Shown: in pieces, positions 33,194 to 41,955 of the stretch
Layout: every line of letters starts with the position of its first letter
Position numbering within the stretch: the stretch's first letter is position 1
DNA from: Verrucomicrobiota bacterium
GTDB taxonomy: Bacteria > Verrucomicrobiota > Verrucomicrobiia > Verrucomicrobiales > Akkermansiaceae
Length of the DNA stretch: 47,156 nt
Assembly (NCBI GenBank): GCA_016871685.1
Contig: VHCM01000006.1
Location: 1 to 47,156, forward strand
Reading direction: 5' to 3'
Notes under the pieces: model-generated
Told to the model about the DNA's origin: nothing
What the model saw: only the letters and a program-made list of their open reading frames with translations
Database searches by the model: none
Position numbers and translations under genes: made by a program

Positions 33194-34372
33194 TCAGCCG
33201 ATACGATGATTCGCGACCCACGCCTCCGCCGCCGATCTGGCCCATGCGTCGGCTCCCACCACCGCATCCAGCGACGACGACGGACGGACGTCGTGCAGGT
33301 CCATCACCGCGCGGACGCATCGCCAAATCCCGGGAAACGGAATCCCTCCCGCTCGGAACGCATCAACCGCCACCTCGTTGGCCGCGTTGAACACCGCGGG
33401 CATCGTCCCGCCGGCATTGCCCGCGCGGCGCGCGAGACCCAACGCGGGAAACACGTCGTGACACGGTGCTTCAAACTCCAACGCACCCATCGCCGCGAAA
33501 TCGAGCGGCAAAAGCCCGCCCCGGCAGCGCCTCGGCCAAGTGAGTGCATATTGGATCGGGAATGCCATGTCGGGCCGGCTGAGCTGGGCAAGCACCGAGC
33601 CGTCGACAAATTCGACCATCGAATGAACGATGCTTTGCGGATGCACAACCACGTCGATGCGGTCCATGCCGATGTCGAACAACCAGCGCGCTTCGATCAT
33701 CTCCAGTCCCTTGTTGAACAAGGTGGCCGAATCGATCGTCACCTTCGGACCCATCTGCCACGTCGGATGACACAGGGCTTCCTCCGGTGTCACCCGCTCC
33801 AAGCGCTCCGCCGACCACATCCGGAACGGCCCGCCCGATGCGGTGAGAATCAACCGGGCAACCTCGTCGGCATTCCCCCGCCCGTCGAGACACTGGAAGA
33901 TCGCGTTGTGTTCGCTGTCCACCGGCAGGATCCGAACGCCGCGCCGACGCGCCGCGCTGGTCACCACTTCGCCGGCCATCACCAGAATCTCCTTGGACGC
34001 CACCGCAAGATCCTTGCCGGCCTCGATGGCAGCCAGCGCGGGATGCAGCCCTGCCGTACCGACAATCGCCACCAGCACGATGTCCGCCCCGGCCAGCGTC
34101 GCCACTTCGAGCAAGCCTTCCGGCCCGCTGTGAATCCGCGTTCCTTCGGGCAACAGCGCGCGCAGCTCGGCCTCTTTCGACGCGTCACAGATCGCGACAT
34201 CGCGCACGCCGGTGGCGCGCACCTGTTCGGCCAGCCTTGCCACACTGCCATTGGCCGCCAGCGCGACGATCTCGATTTGCCCCGGCAGTCGCGCCGCCAC
34301 CTCGAGCGTGGAAGTGCCGATCGATCCGGTGGACCCCAGCACCACCACCCGGCGTTTCGCGGAGTCACTCAT
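33194..34372 (-). CDS. dxr: 1-deoxy-D-xylulose-5-phosphate reductoisomerase
   Basis: Dxr converts DXP to MEP with NADPH, the second step of the non-mevalonate isoprenoid pathway. The start at MSDSAKRRVVVLGSTGSIGT gives 392 residues. Signatures are the NADPH site GSTGSIGTSTLEV, DLAVASKEILVMAGE, the metal-binding LPVDSEHNAIFQCLDGR, the TASGGPFR loop and the HPTWQMGPKVTIDSATLFNK segment. Its ATG overlaps the cdsA stop (ATGA), the conserved cdsA-dxr arrangement. The site-2 protease that often follows dxr is absent here; ctaA takes that place. Confidence 0.97.
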   Translation of the reverse strand: MSDSAKRRVVVLGSTGSIGTSTLEVAARLPGQIEIVALAANGSVARLAEQVRATGVRDVAICDASKEAELRALLPEGTRIHSGPEGLLEVATLAGADIVLVAIVGTAGLHPALAAIEAGKDLAVASKEILVMAGEVVTSAARRRGVRILPVDSEHNAIFQCLDGRGNADEVARLILTASGGPFRMWSAERLERVTPEEALCHPTWQMGPKVTIDSATLFNKGLEMIEARWLFDIGMDRIDVVVHPQSIVHSMVEFVDGSVLAQLSRPDMAFPIQYALTWPRRCRGGLLPLDFAAMGALEFEAPCHDVFPALGLARRAGNAGGTMPAVFNAANEVAVDAFRAGGIPFPGIWRCVRAVMDLHDVRPSSSLDAVVGADAWARSAAEAWVANHRIG

Positions 34373-35274
34373 GGGGCGATGTTGCGCATCCACTGGAGAT
34401 AAAAGCACGCGACCGGCGCGGTGAAACACAGGCTGTCCAACAGGTCGAGCGATCCACCAATGCCGGGCAGGATCCGCCCGGAGTCCTTCGCGCCGAGCGC
34501 GCGCTTGATCAAGCTCTCCGCCAGATCACCCAGCACAGCCAACACGGCCAGCAACAACGACAGGACCACCACATGCCCGTAGCCACCGAAGCAGGCGAGC
34601 GGACCCGGCAACAGCGCGCGCAGCCCGCAACCGGCCAGCAATGCGAATGCCAGCGCACCGAAAAATCCCTCCCACGTCTTCGCCGGACTGATGTGCGGAA
34701 TCATCTTGTGACGGCCGATCCACGACCCGGTGAGATAGGCACCCATGTCGGTGAATTTGGTCACCGCCACCACCCACAACAACAGACAGGCCCCCTCGCG
34801 GGAAACCAGCCCGCCCACATCCGTGTCCGACCCCATGACGATGCGCGAAAGAAACCCGCAGAGAAAGGGCAGATAGACCATCGCCATCACCGTGCACGCC
34901 ACCGGCTGCAGAGTGGCGATCCCCTCGACCGGCCGACGCAACTGCAACGCGAACGCGCCGATCACCGCGATCGTAAAGAACGCGGGATCCAGCCAGGACG
35001 GGACCACTCCCTGACGAATGAGCGCGGTGTTGAGGATCAACGAGTACGCGGTCGCAAGCGCCACCGCAAATCCCGCCGGAACCATCATCCCGGCCTGCCG
35101 CATCATGCAGAACAATTCGATGGTGGCCAAGACCGTAAGCACGGTCAGCAAGCCGCCGAACGCCCATGCCCGGTGGCTGAAAAACACCGCCGCCACCACC
35201 GACCAGAGGACGAGCGTGCTACCCGAACGCCGCAGGAAAACGGACTTCGCAGACACCGCAGCTGGCTTCGACAT
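34369..35274 (-). CDS. cdsA: Phosphatidate cytidylyltransferase
   Basis: CdsA makes CDP-diacylglycerol from phosphatidic acid and CTP at the inner membrane, feeding phospholipid synthesis. The start at MSKPAAVSAKSVFLRRSGST gives 301 residues; Mets 3 and 7 codons upstream are alternatives. About eight hydrophobic helices precede the signature region ISPAKTWEGFFG and GDLAESLIKRALGAKDSGRI, LPGIGGSLDLLDSLCF. Two signature positions differ from the classical pattern: His of PGHGG is Ile, and Arg of the LDR triad is Leu. The essential KDSG acid is kept. First gene of the cdsA-dxr-ctaA cluster. Confidence 0.93.
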   Translation of the reverse strand: MSKPAAVSAKSVFLRRSGSTLVLWSVVAAVFFSHRAWAFGGLLTVLTVLATIELFCMMRQAGMMVPAGFAVALATAYSLILNTALIRQGVVPSWLDPAFFTIAVIGAFALQLRRPVEGIATLQPVACTVMAMVYLPFLCGFLSRIVMGSDTDVGGLVSREGACLLLWVVAVTKFTDMGAYLTGSWIGRHKMIPHISPAKTWEGFFGALAFALLAGCGLRALLPGPLACFGGYGHVVVLSLLLAVLAVLGDLAESLIKRALGAKDSGRILPGIGGSLDLLDSLCFTAPVACFYLQWMRNIAP

Positions 35275-35423
35275 CCCCTCCATGGGCGGGCTCATCCAAA
35301 ACCGCCCGGGGCCGCCTGGCAATTCAATCCGTCATCCGCCGATTTTACAGAAACCTCCGGCCTCCGGCGGTGTTTCATTCCTTGGATGCCTTGTTTTCGC
35401 ATCCGCCACCAACCCCGACCCCC

Positions 35424-36041
35424 ATGAAGATCCAATCCTCCCTGCTCGCCCTGCTCTTCGCAGGCACCGTCGCCACCCGCGCCGAATCCACCCCGCCGCC
35501 ACCCGCTCCACCCCGTGGCGGACCACCACCGGAACTCGTCAAGGAATTCGACAAGGATGGCAACGGCGAACTCTCGGAAGAAGAACGCCAGTCGATGCGC
35601 GACGCGCTCCGCGAACGCGCGGAAGCCAATCGCAAGGAGACCATCGCCAAGTACGACGCCGATGGCGACGGGACGCTCTCCGAGGACGAACGCGCCAAAA
35701 TGCGCGAGTCGCGCAAGCAGGAGATGGAACAGCGCCGCAAGGACATGCTCGCGAAATACGACACCGATGGTGACGGCAAGCTCTCCGAGGACGAACGCGC
35801 CAAACTGCGCGAAGGCCAGCGCGCCGAAATGATGAAGAAGTTCGACAAGGACGGCGATGGCAAACTCTCCGAGGAGGAACGTGCCGCCATGCCAAGACCA
35901 CCGCGCTCGGAAGGACGCGGCGAAGGTCGCCCGGGTGGCAAACGCGGCGGAGACCGCAAAGGCGGGAAAGACAAAGGCCCGGCAGCCGAGGGCGGCAACG
36001 CCGACGGCCCGATGGAGGCCGACAGCCTTGAGAAAGAATAA
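35424..36041 (+). CDS. Exported EF-hand protein with four calcium loops
   Basis: The 205-residue protein has a signal peptide (MKIQSSLLALLFAGTVATRA) and a Pro-rich linker, then four near-identical EF-hand-type loops: DKDGNGELSEEE, DADGDGTLSEDE, DTDGDGKLSEDE and DKDGDGKLSEEE. The spacing between them is long and strongly helical (QSMRDALRERAEANRKETIA). The C-terminal 45 residues are Gly/Lys/Arg-rich (GRGEGRPGGKRGGDRKGGKD) and probably disordered. It should bind calcium outside the cytoplasm, but the purpose is unknown. I place the start at MKIQSS, since the track's upstream residues are not signal-like. A strong terminator follows. Confidence 0.87.
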   Translation: MKIQSSLLALLFAGTVATRAESTPPPPAPPRGGPPPELVKEFDKDGNGELSEEERQSMRDALRERAEANRKETIAKYDADGDGTLSEDERAKMRESRKQEMEQRRKDMLAKYDTDGDGKLSEDERAKLREGQRAEMMKKFDKDGDGKLSEEERAAMPRPPRSEGRGEGRPGGKRGGDRKGGKDKGPAAEGGNADGPMEADSLEKE

Positions 36042-36066
36042 TCCGCACTGCCGATCTCGCGAATTC

Positions 36067-36105
36067 AACCCCGGCCCGGATTCATCCGGCCGGGGTTTTT
36101 CTTTT
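36067..36105 (+). terminator. Intrinsic terminator after the EF-hand gene
   Basis: AACCCCGGCC (36067-36076) and GGCCGGGGTT (36088-36097) form a perfect 10-bp stem with an 11-base loop. The 3' arm runs into TTTTTCTTTT. It lies 25 bp after the stop codon and separates the EF-hand gene from the topoisomerase gene. Confidence 0.85.
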
Positions 36106-36184
36106 CCCAAACGACGGCGCATGCCGCACGCGCGACGACCGCGCTTGCACGGTGCCGCCCCCGTCGCTAACGATCGCCCCGCCC

Positions 36185-38167
36185 ATGACCGACCGGCCCG
36201 AACCACACGCCTCGCTCGGCGACATGTATTCGGACTACTTTCTCGATTACGCAAGCTACGTGATCCTCGAGCGGGCCGTGCCGCACCTCGATGACGGACT
36301 CAAACCGGTGCAGCGCCGCATCCTGCACGCGTTGTTCGAGATCGACGACGGCCGCTACAACAAGGTCGCGGGCATCGTCGGCCACACGATGAACTACCAC
36401 CCGCACGGCGACATGTCGATCGGCGCGGCGATCGTCCAGCTCGGCCAGAAGGAACTCCTCATCGACACCCAGGGCAACTGGGGCAACACGCTCACGGGCG
36501 ACGGCGCGGCCGCCCCGCGCTACATCGAGGCGCGCCTGACGAAATTCGCGCTCGACGTGGTCTTCAACCCGAAGACCACCCGCTGGCTCACCAGCTACGA
36601 CGGACGCCGCAAGGAACCCGATACCCTGCCCGTCAAGTTCCCGCTGCTCCTCGCCCAAGGAGTCGAGGGCATCGCGGTGGGCCTCGCCTGCAAGGTGCTG
36701 CCCCACAATTTCAACGAACTCGTCCGCGCATCGATCGCCGCCCTGCGCAACGAGCCGTTCGAACTGCTGCCCGACTTCCCGACCGGCGGCATCATGGACG
36801 CTTCCGAGTACCGCGACGGCATGCGCGGCGGCAAGGTGCGCGTCCGGGCGCGCATCTCGATGGAGAAAAAGGGACTGCTCCGGATCAGCGAGATCCCCTA
36901 CGGCACCACCACCGGCGCACTGATGGAGTCGATCGTCGCCGCGGCGGACAAGGGCAAGATCAAGATCGCGCGCATCGAGGACAACACCGCAGCCGAGGCC
37001 GACATCCTCGTCCACCTGCCGCCGGGTGCGGACCCCGAAACGACCCGCGACGCGCTCTTCGCATTCTCGGATTGCGAACTTTCGATCTCGCCCAACGCCT
37101 GCGTGATCACCGAGGGCAAGCCGCGCTTCCTCGGCGTGTCGGACATCCTCAAGCTCAACGCGCTCAAAACGCGCGAACTACTCAAACTCGAACTCGAGAT
37201 CCGCCTCGGAGAACTCGCGGAGAAATGGCACTTCAGCTCGCTCGAAAAAATCTTCATCGAAAAACGCATCTACCGCGACATCGAGGAGTGCGAAACCTGG
37301 GAGGCCGTGCTCGCCGCGATCGACAAGGGGCTGCAGCCGTACAAGAAACAATTCAAGCGGGAGATCACCGGCGATGATATCATCCGCCTCACCGAGATCC
37401 GCATCAAACGCATCTCGAAGTACGATTCGTTCAAGGCCGACGAAGAGATCCGGCAGTTGGAAGACTCGATCGCCGAGGCGGAGAAACACCTGCGCAACCT
37501 CACCAAGTACGCGATCCGCTGGTTCGAGGAACTCGGTAAGAAACACGGCAAAGGACGCGAGCGCCGGACCGAAATCACCTCATTCGAACGGGTCGACCGC
37601 ACCCAGGTCATCGCCGCCACCGAGACGCTCTACCTCGATGCCAAACATGGATTCGCCGGATACGGAATCAAGAAGGACGGCGAACCGATCGGCAAGTGCT
37701 CGACCATCGACGACATCATCTCGTTCACCCAGGAGGGCAAGATGCGCGTCACCAAGGTCGCCGAGAAGGGATTCATCGGCCACAAGCCGCTGCGCGTCGC
37801 TGTCTTCCGCAAGGACGAACCTCTCATCTACTCGATGATCTACCGTGACGGCCGCGACGGGCCGGTGCTCGCCAAACGGTTCACTGTCGGCGGCGTGACC
37901 CGCGACAAGGAGTACGACCTCACCAAGGGCAAAGCCGGCACACGCGTGCTCTACCTCGCCGTCCACGCCACCGAGGAGGAAAGCGCCGCCCAGATGCTTC
38001 TCGTCCACCTCAAGCCGGCCCCGCGCATGCGCAGCCTCGTGCGCCCGCTGCACTTCGCCGAGTTCGGCGTGAAGAGCCGCGGATCCGGCGGCAACCTCGT
38101 CACGAAAAACACGGTCGACCGCATCGTCCGCGCACCCAAGGACTACGATCCAGCCGCAGGAGCCTGA
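36185..38167 (+). CDS. parC: DNA topoisomerase IV subunit A-type protein
   Basis: This is the DNA-cleaving subunit of a type IIA topoisomerase, which decatenates or relaxes DNA with an ATPase partner (ParE or GyrB). The start is MTDRPEPHASLGDMYSDYFL; the track's 11 extra residues look non-coding. The 660-residue protein has YASYVILERAVPHLDDGLKP, the helix-turn-helix-like HTMNYHPHGDMSIGAAIVQL, and the catalytic Tyr in AAAPRYIEARLTKFALD (about residue 113). The C-terminal beta-pinwheel region is short, as in ParC-like proteins of several non-proteobacterial groups. No parE or gyrB is adjacent, so the partner lies elsewhere. The paralogue GyrA is a less likely alternative. Confidence 0.9.
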   Translation: MTDRPEPHASLGDMYSDYFLDYASYVILERAVPHLDDGLKPVQRRILHALFEIDDGRYNKVAGIVGHTMNYHPHGDMSIGAAIVQLGQKELLIDTQGNWGNTLTGDGAAAPRYIEARLTKFALDVVFNPKTTRWLTSYDGRRKEPDTLPVKFPLLLAQGVEGIAVGLACKVLPHNFNELVRASIAALRNEPFELLPDFPTGGIMDASEYRDGMRGGKVRVRARISMEKKGLLRISEIPYGTTTGALMESIVAAADKGKIKIARIEDNTAAEADILVHLPPGADPETTRDALFAFSDCELSISPNACVITEGKPRFLGVSDILKLNALKTRELLKLELEIRLGELAEKWHFSSLEKIFIEKRIYRDIEECETWEAVLAAIDKGLQPYKKQFKREITGDDIIRLTEIRIKRISKYDSFKADEEIRQLEDSIAEAEKHLRNLTKYAIRWFEELGKKHGKGRERRTEITSFERVDRTQVIAATETLYLDAKHGFAGYGIKKDGEPIGKCSTIDDIISFTQEGKMRVTKVAEKGFIGHKPLRVAVFRKDEPLIYSMIYRDGRDGPVLAKRFTVGGVTRDKEYDLTKGKAGTRVLYLAVHATEEESAAQMLLVHLKPAPRMRSLVRPLHFAEFGVKSRGSGGNLVTKNTVDRIVRAPKDYDPAAGA

Positions 38168-38308
38168 GCGTGCTTCCGCAGCCCACTCCTCAGCCATCAC
38201 ACTGAGACATCCGCACACCGGCATCTTCACCCTCTCCGCCGTCACACCCCGCGGGGTTTGCGGATGCTGAGGACAGAGGACGAAAGTCGTGCCGACACCT
38301 CTCCCCCA

Positions 38309-38336
38309 ACTTGAAACTGAACACTTGAAACTGAAC
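38309..38336. repeat. Tandem copy of the foldback-arm sequence
   Basis: ACTTGAAACTGAAC occurs twice in direct tandem. It is the core of the right arm of the foldback elements at 41956 and 46007, followed by a related ACTTGAACC at 38348. The 249-bp gap between the parC-like gene and trpS has no inverted partner arm that I can find, so this looks like a partial or solo copy. The preceding GGACAGAGGACGAAAG is also like internal element sequence. Confidence 0.55.
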
Positions 38337-38416
38337 ACTTTCCCCCCACTTGAACCTTCCCACCCCGTGGTTCATCGACCTTGACCGCCCGCGCGTCCGG
38401 ATTCCATCCTGCGGCC

Positions 38417-39382
38417 ATGCGCATCCTCACCGGCCTGCAGCCCAGCGGAAAACTGCACATCGGCAACTACTTCGGCGCGATCGAGCCGGCCGTGCGCCTG
38501 CAGGAGATGGGTGAGGCGTTCTACTTCATCGCGGATTACCATGCGATGACCTCCTCGCATGATCCCGCGGCCCTGCGCGACAACGTGCGCGAACTCGCCG
38601 TCGACTTCCTCGCCTGCGGACTCGATCCGGCGCGCGCCGTCTTCTTCCGCCAGAGCGCGGTGCCGGAGGTCAACGAACTCGCCTGGATCCTGTCCACCGT
38701 GTGCCCGATGGGCCTGCTCAACAAGTGCCACTCGTTCAAGGACAAGACCGCGCAAGGCATCTCGCCCAACCACGGGCTCTTCGCCTACCCGGTGCTCATG
38801 GCCGCGGACATCCTGCTCTACGACGCCAACCAGGTGCCCGTCGGCAAGGACCAGAAGCAACACCTCGAGGTGGCGCGCGACCTCGCGGTGAAACTCAACG
38901 AAACCTATGGCGAAGGCACCGTGATCGTCCCCGAACCGATCATCCGCGACGACACGGCGGTGGTCACCGGCCTCGACGGCCGCAAAATGAGCAAGAGCTA
39001 CTCGAACACGCTGCCGATCTTCGGCGAGGAAAAGGAACTCAGAAAACTCGTCATGCGCATCAAGACGGACTCGACACCAGTCGAGGAACCCAAACCCACC
39101 GACAACTCGGTGATCCTCGCGCTGCACCCGTTGTTCGCCAATGAATCGCAACACGCGTCGCTGGTCCACGCGTTCCGCCAAGGCGGCACCGGCTACGGCG
39201 ATCTCAAGAAACAGCTCGCCGACGCGTACTGGGATTTCTTCGCACCGATGCGCCGGCGGCGGGAGGAAATCCTCGCCGACCGCGGCTACGTGGAGCGCGT
39301 GCTCGCGGAAGGAGCCACCCGCGCCCGCGCCGAGGCCGCGAAGGTGCTCGACCGCGTCCGGCGTGCGGTCGGACTGGCTTGA
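38417..39382 (+). CDS. trpS: Tryptophanyl-tRNA synthetase
   Basis: TrpRS charges tRNA-Trp. The 321-residue class Ic synthetase starts MRILTGLQPSGKLHIGNYFG with the HIGN form of the HIGH motif, and has the KMSKS loop in DGRKMSKSYSNTLPIF. The middle segment LMAADILLYDANQVPVGKDQ is characteristic. The track begins 12 residues earlier, in a region overlapping low-conservation sequence. The gene is separated from deoB by 35 bp. Confidence 0.96.
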   Translation: MRILTGLQPSGKLHIGNYFGAIEPAVRLQEMGEAFYFIADYHAMTSSHDPAALRDNVRELAVDFLACGLDPARAVFFRQSAVPEVNELAWILSTVCPMGLLNKCHSFKDKTAQGISPNHGLFAYPVLMAADILLYDANQVPVGKDQKQHLEVARDLAVKLNETYGEGTVIVPEPIIRDDTAVVTGLDGRKMSKSYSNTLPIFGEEKELRKLVMRIKTDSTPVEEPKPTDNSVILALHPLFANESQHASLVHAFRQGGTGYGDLKKQLADAYWDFFAPMRRRREEILADRGYVERVLAEGATRARAEAAKVLDRVRRAVGLA

Positions 39383-39417
39383 GCGGATCCGGTTCATGCC
39401 CCAAAGCGGCCAAGCAC

Positions 39418-40542
39418 ATGACCACAAAGCAACGCGCCCTGGTGATCGTGCTCGATTCGGTCGGCTGCGGCGGAGCGCCGGACGCGGCGGACTACGGTGA
39501 TGAGGGCGCGAACACGCTCGGCCATCTGTTCGAACGCATTCCGGGCTTGCAGCTTCCCCACCTGATGTCGCTCGGTCTCGGTGAAGTCCTCGGTCCGCCA
39601 CACCCGCAACGCTCCCGACAGGACGCGTTCGCCACACGCCTCACCGCGCAATCGGCGGGCAAGGACACCACCACCGGCCACTGGGAACTCATGGGTTGCG
39701 TGCTCGACGAGGCATTCGCGACCTTCGACCGCTTTCCCGCAGCGTTGGTCACCGCGATCGAAGAGGCGGCCGGAGTCCGGTTCATCGGCAACACCGCCGC
39801 ATCCGGCACCGAAATCCTCAAGTCCCTCGGCGAAGCGCATCTGCGCATCGGCTGCCCGATCCTCTACACCAGCGTCGACAGCGTGCTGCAGATCGCCGCG
39901 CATGAAGAGCGCTTCGGACTGGAGCGACTCCATGACCTCTGCGCCACCGCACGCCACACCATCGACGCGATGGGCATCCGCATCGGGCGCGTGATCGCCC
40001 GACCCTTCCTCGGCAACACGGCAGACGACTTTCAGCGCACCGCCCACCGCAGGGATTTCTCGCTCACCCCGCCCTCCACCGTCCTCAACGAACTGCAGTC
40101 CAAGAAAGTCCGCACGATCGGTGTCGGCAAGATCCACGACATCTTCGCCGGCAGCGGCCTCGACGAGTCGCACCCGACGAAATCCAATGCCGAGGGAATG
40201 GCGGTGATCGACCGGTTGTGGAACGAGCCGCCCGACACACCCCGCTTCCTCCTCGCCAACTTGGTCGATTTCGACATGCTCTACGGCCATCGCCGCGACC
40301 CGCAAGGGTATGCCGCCTGCCTCTGGGAGTTCGACGCGTGGCTCGGCGGCTTCCTCGAGCGGATCGGCAACGACGACCTCGTCATCCTCACCGCCGACCA
40401 CGGCAACGACCCGTATCACCGCGGCACGGACCACACCCGCGAACAAGTGCCGATGCTCGCCATCGGAGCCGGAGCCGATCCACTCGGCGAGCCACGCGTC
40501 TTTTCCGACGTCGCGCGGATGATCGCACGTGTGTTCGCTTGA
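39418..40542 (+). CDS. deoB: Phosphopentomutase
   Basis: DeoB interconverts ribose- or deoxyribose-1-phosphate and the 5-phosphates, linking nucleoside phosphorolysis to DeoC or the pentose pathway. The 374-residue alkaline-phosphatase-superfamily protein has the metal-binding Asp in VIVLDSVGCGGAPDA, the phosphorylated Thr in GKDTTTGHWELMG, and C-terminal metal ligands in ILTADHGNDPYHRGTDHTRE. I choose ATG 39418 (MTTKQRALVIVL); the track's TTG start overlaps the trpS stop and is possible. deoC is 30 kb away in this window, so the two are not in one operon. DUF5069 and DUF3293 genes follow. Confidence 0.95.
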   Translation: MTTKQRALVIVLDSVGCGGAPDAADYGDEGANTLGHLFERIPGLQLPHLMSLGLGEVLGPPHPQRSRQDAFATRLTAQSAGKDTTTGHWELMGCVLDEAFATFDRFPAALVTAIEEAAGVRFIGNTAASGTEILKSLGEAHLRIGCPILYTSVDSVLQIAAHEERFGLERLHDLCATARHTIDAMGIRIGRVIARPFLGNTADDFQRTAHRRDFSLTPPSTVLNELQSKKVRTIGVGKIHDIFAGSGLDESHPTKSNAEGMAVIDRLWNEPPDTPRFLLANLVDFDMLYGHRRDPQGYAACLWEFDAWLGGFLERIGNDDLVILTADHGNDPYHRGTDHTREQVPMLAIGAGADPLGEPRVFSDVARMIARVFA

Positions 40543-40598
40543 CGACAGCTCTCCGTTGTTGCCACCTCCACTCCAAGACTCACCCTCCACCCACCCGC

Positions 40599-41117
40599 AT
40601 GCACTGGAGCGACACGTTTCTCGATCTCTTCGACCGTTGCGTCGCCGCCTACCGCGGCGGCAATCGCGACTTCACCACATACTACACCGCGCACGACCTC
40701 GCGTTCCTCGAATCGATCGGCTGCCGCCAGCGCGAGTTCTTCGATTTCGTGGAGGACTTTTGCGAGGAAGGAATCCCCTCGCCCGGCACCGCGCTGCTCG
40801 TCGCGTCGGTGCGTCGCGACTGGATGCTCGCCCATCCCGGCGAGCCTCGCCCGGACGTGCTGCTCACCCGCGACACCATCCCGACCTTCGGCGACACGCT
40901 CGACGGCATCGCCTACCTGCCGCGCATTCTTGCCAAAGCGCGCGCGAAACTCCGCGGCGCGCTCGACCCCGACCTGATGTTCGGCTGCGGCGGCGACCGC
41001 AAGTTCCTCCGCGAACACGGCGGCATCCACCCCGCCGATTTCCTGCGCGAGGTCTGGATCGCCGGCGACGACGACCGACAAGTCGCCGACTGGGTGCGCG
41101 CACGATACACGCGGTGA
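40599..41117 (+). CDS. DUF5069-domain protein
   Basis: The 172-residue protein has an unassigned N-terminal half (MHWSDTFLDLFDRCVAAYRG, with CRQREFFDFVEDFCEEGIPS) and a C-terminal half that resembles DUF5069: IAYLPRILAKARAKLRGALD, MFGCGGDRKFLREHGGIHPA, then a DDRQVADWVRAR end. DUF5069 has no established function. The start at ATG 40599 is chosen because the track's upstream part is an out-of-frame reading of deoB. It lies 56 bp after deoB and 73 bp before the DUF3293 gene. Confidence 0.75.
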   Translation: MHWSDTFLDLFDRCVAAYRGGNRDFTTYYTAHDLAFLESIGCRQREFFDFVEDFCEEGIPSPGTALLVASVRRDWMLAHPGEPRPDVLLTRDTIPTFGDTLDGIAYLPRILAKARAKLRGALDPDLMFGCGGDRKFLREHGGIHPADFLREVWIAGDDDRQVADWVRARYTR

Positions 41118-41190
41118 CGCGGCCGGGGATGACAACCTGATTCCGATCTTCGCCTTGTTTCGACGGTTCGTCCGATCGATCCTGCCGCGT

Positions 41191-41919
41191 ATGAATCCGA
41201 TCGCGAATCCCGAATATCTGAACACGGTCTTTGAATTCATCCCCGAGGGAAAGCCGGGCGACTTCTGGGTGGTCACCGCATACAACCCCGGCGGCAAACC
41301 CGCGGATCCCGGAGACAACCTCGAGGGCGATGCCCGGCTGCTCGACGAGATCCATGAGCTGAAAATCACCCGGTTCCGCGTCATCGGACTCTCCGCCGAC
41401 GCATCGCATGCGGAACCCGGATGGGGCATCGCTTGCGATGAGAACACCGCCATCGGCCTCGGCCGGCGCTACAAGCAACAGGCGCTCTTCCACTTCCATG
41501 CCGCGCGGATCGATCTCGTCGATTGTCGCACCCACAAGCGCAAGGCGCTCGCCAATCCCGCGACACGCATCCTCGATCCCCGCACGCTGCGACACTTCTC
41601 GTTGTTCGTCGGCTCGCCGGAGAACGGCAGACGCATCGATCCGATCGAATACGCCGGCATCGGCACGCGCATCGGCGCCCTGTTTCCCGGCTTCACCATC
41701 CAACGCGCCGAGGGCGGATTCGAATCACGCTTCGAAGACACTCTCGTGATCCACATCGCCACGCGCGAACCAACCAAGGTCGTCGAGGCCGCACACAGTA
41801 TCCGCAGCTTCCTCAACCAGAAAGGCGTGGGCATCTCGCACAACGGCGTCTACCAGCGAGTCCGCGACTGGAGCGACACCGAACTCATCCTCGAGGCGTT
41901 TGGATTGAAGAACACCTGA
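41191..41919 (+). CDS. DUF3293-domain protein
   Basis: The 242-residue protein begins MNPIANPEYLNTVFEFIPEG, and its first 125 residues match the DUF3293 pattern: FWVVTAYNPGGKPADPGDNL, LDEIHELKITRFRVIGLSAD, then GLGRRYKQQALFHFHAARID. The family function is unknown. The C-terminal 115 residues (IGTRIGALFPGFTIQRAEGG, then IHIATREPTKVVEAAHSIRS) form a further domain I do not recognise. The start 12 codons upstream (41155) is possible but less conserved-looking. It is the last gene before a 467-bp gap. Confidence 0.75.
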   Translation: MNPIANPEYLNTVFEFIPEGKPGDFWVVTAYNPGGKPADPGDNLEGDARLLDEIHELKITRFRVIGLSADASHAEPGWGIACDENTAIGLGRRYKQQALFHFHAARIDLVDCRTHKRKALANPATRILDPRTLRHFSLFVGSPENGRRIDPIEYAGIGTRIGALFPGFTIQRAEGGFESRFEDTLVIHIATREPTKVVEAAHSIRSFLNQKGVGISHNGVYQRVRDWSDTELILEAFGLKNT

Positions 41920-41955
41920 TCCGCATCGAACCCGGATGCGAAGTGCCAGGAAAAA

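Noticed and set aside
38372-39637. 421-aa minus-strand ORF
   Set aside because: Antisense of trpS and the start of deoB.
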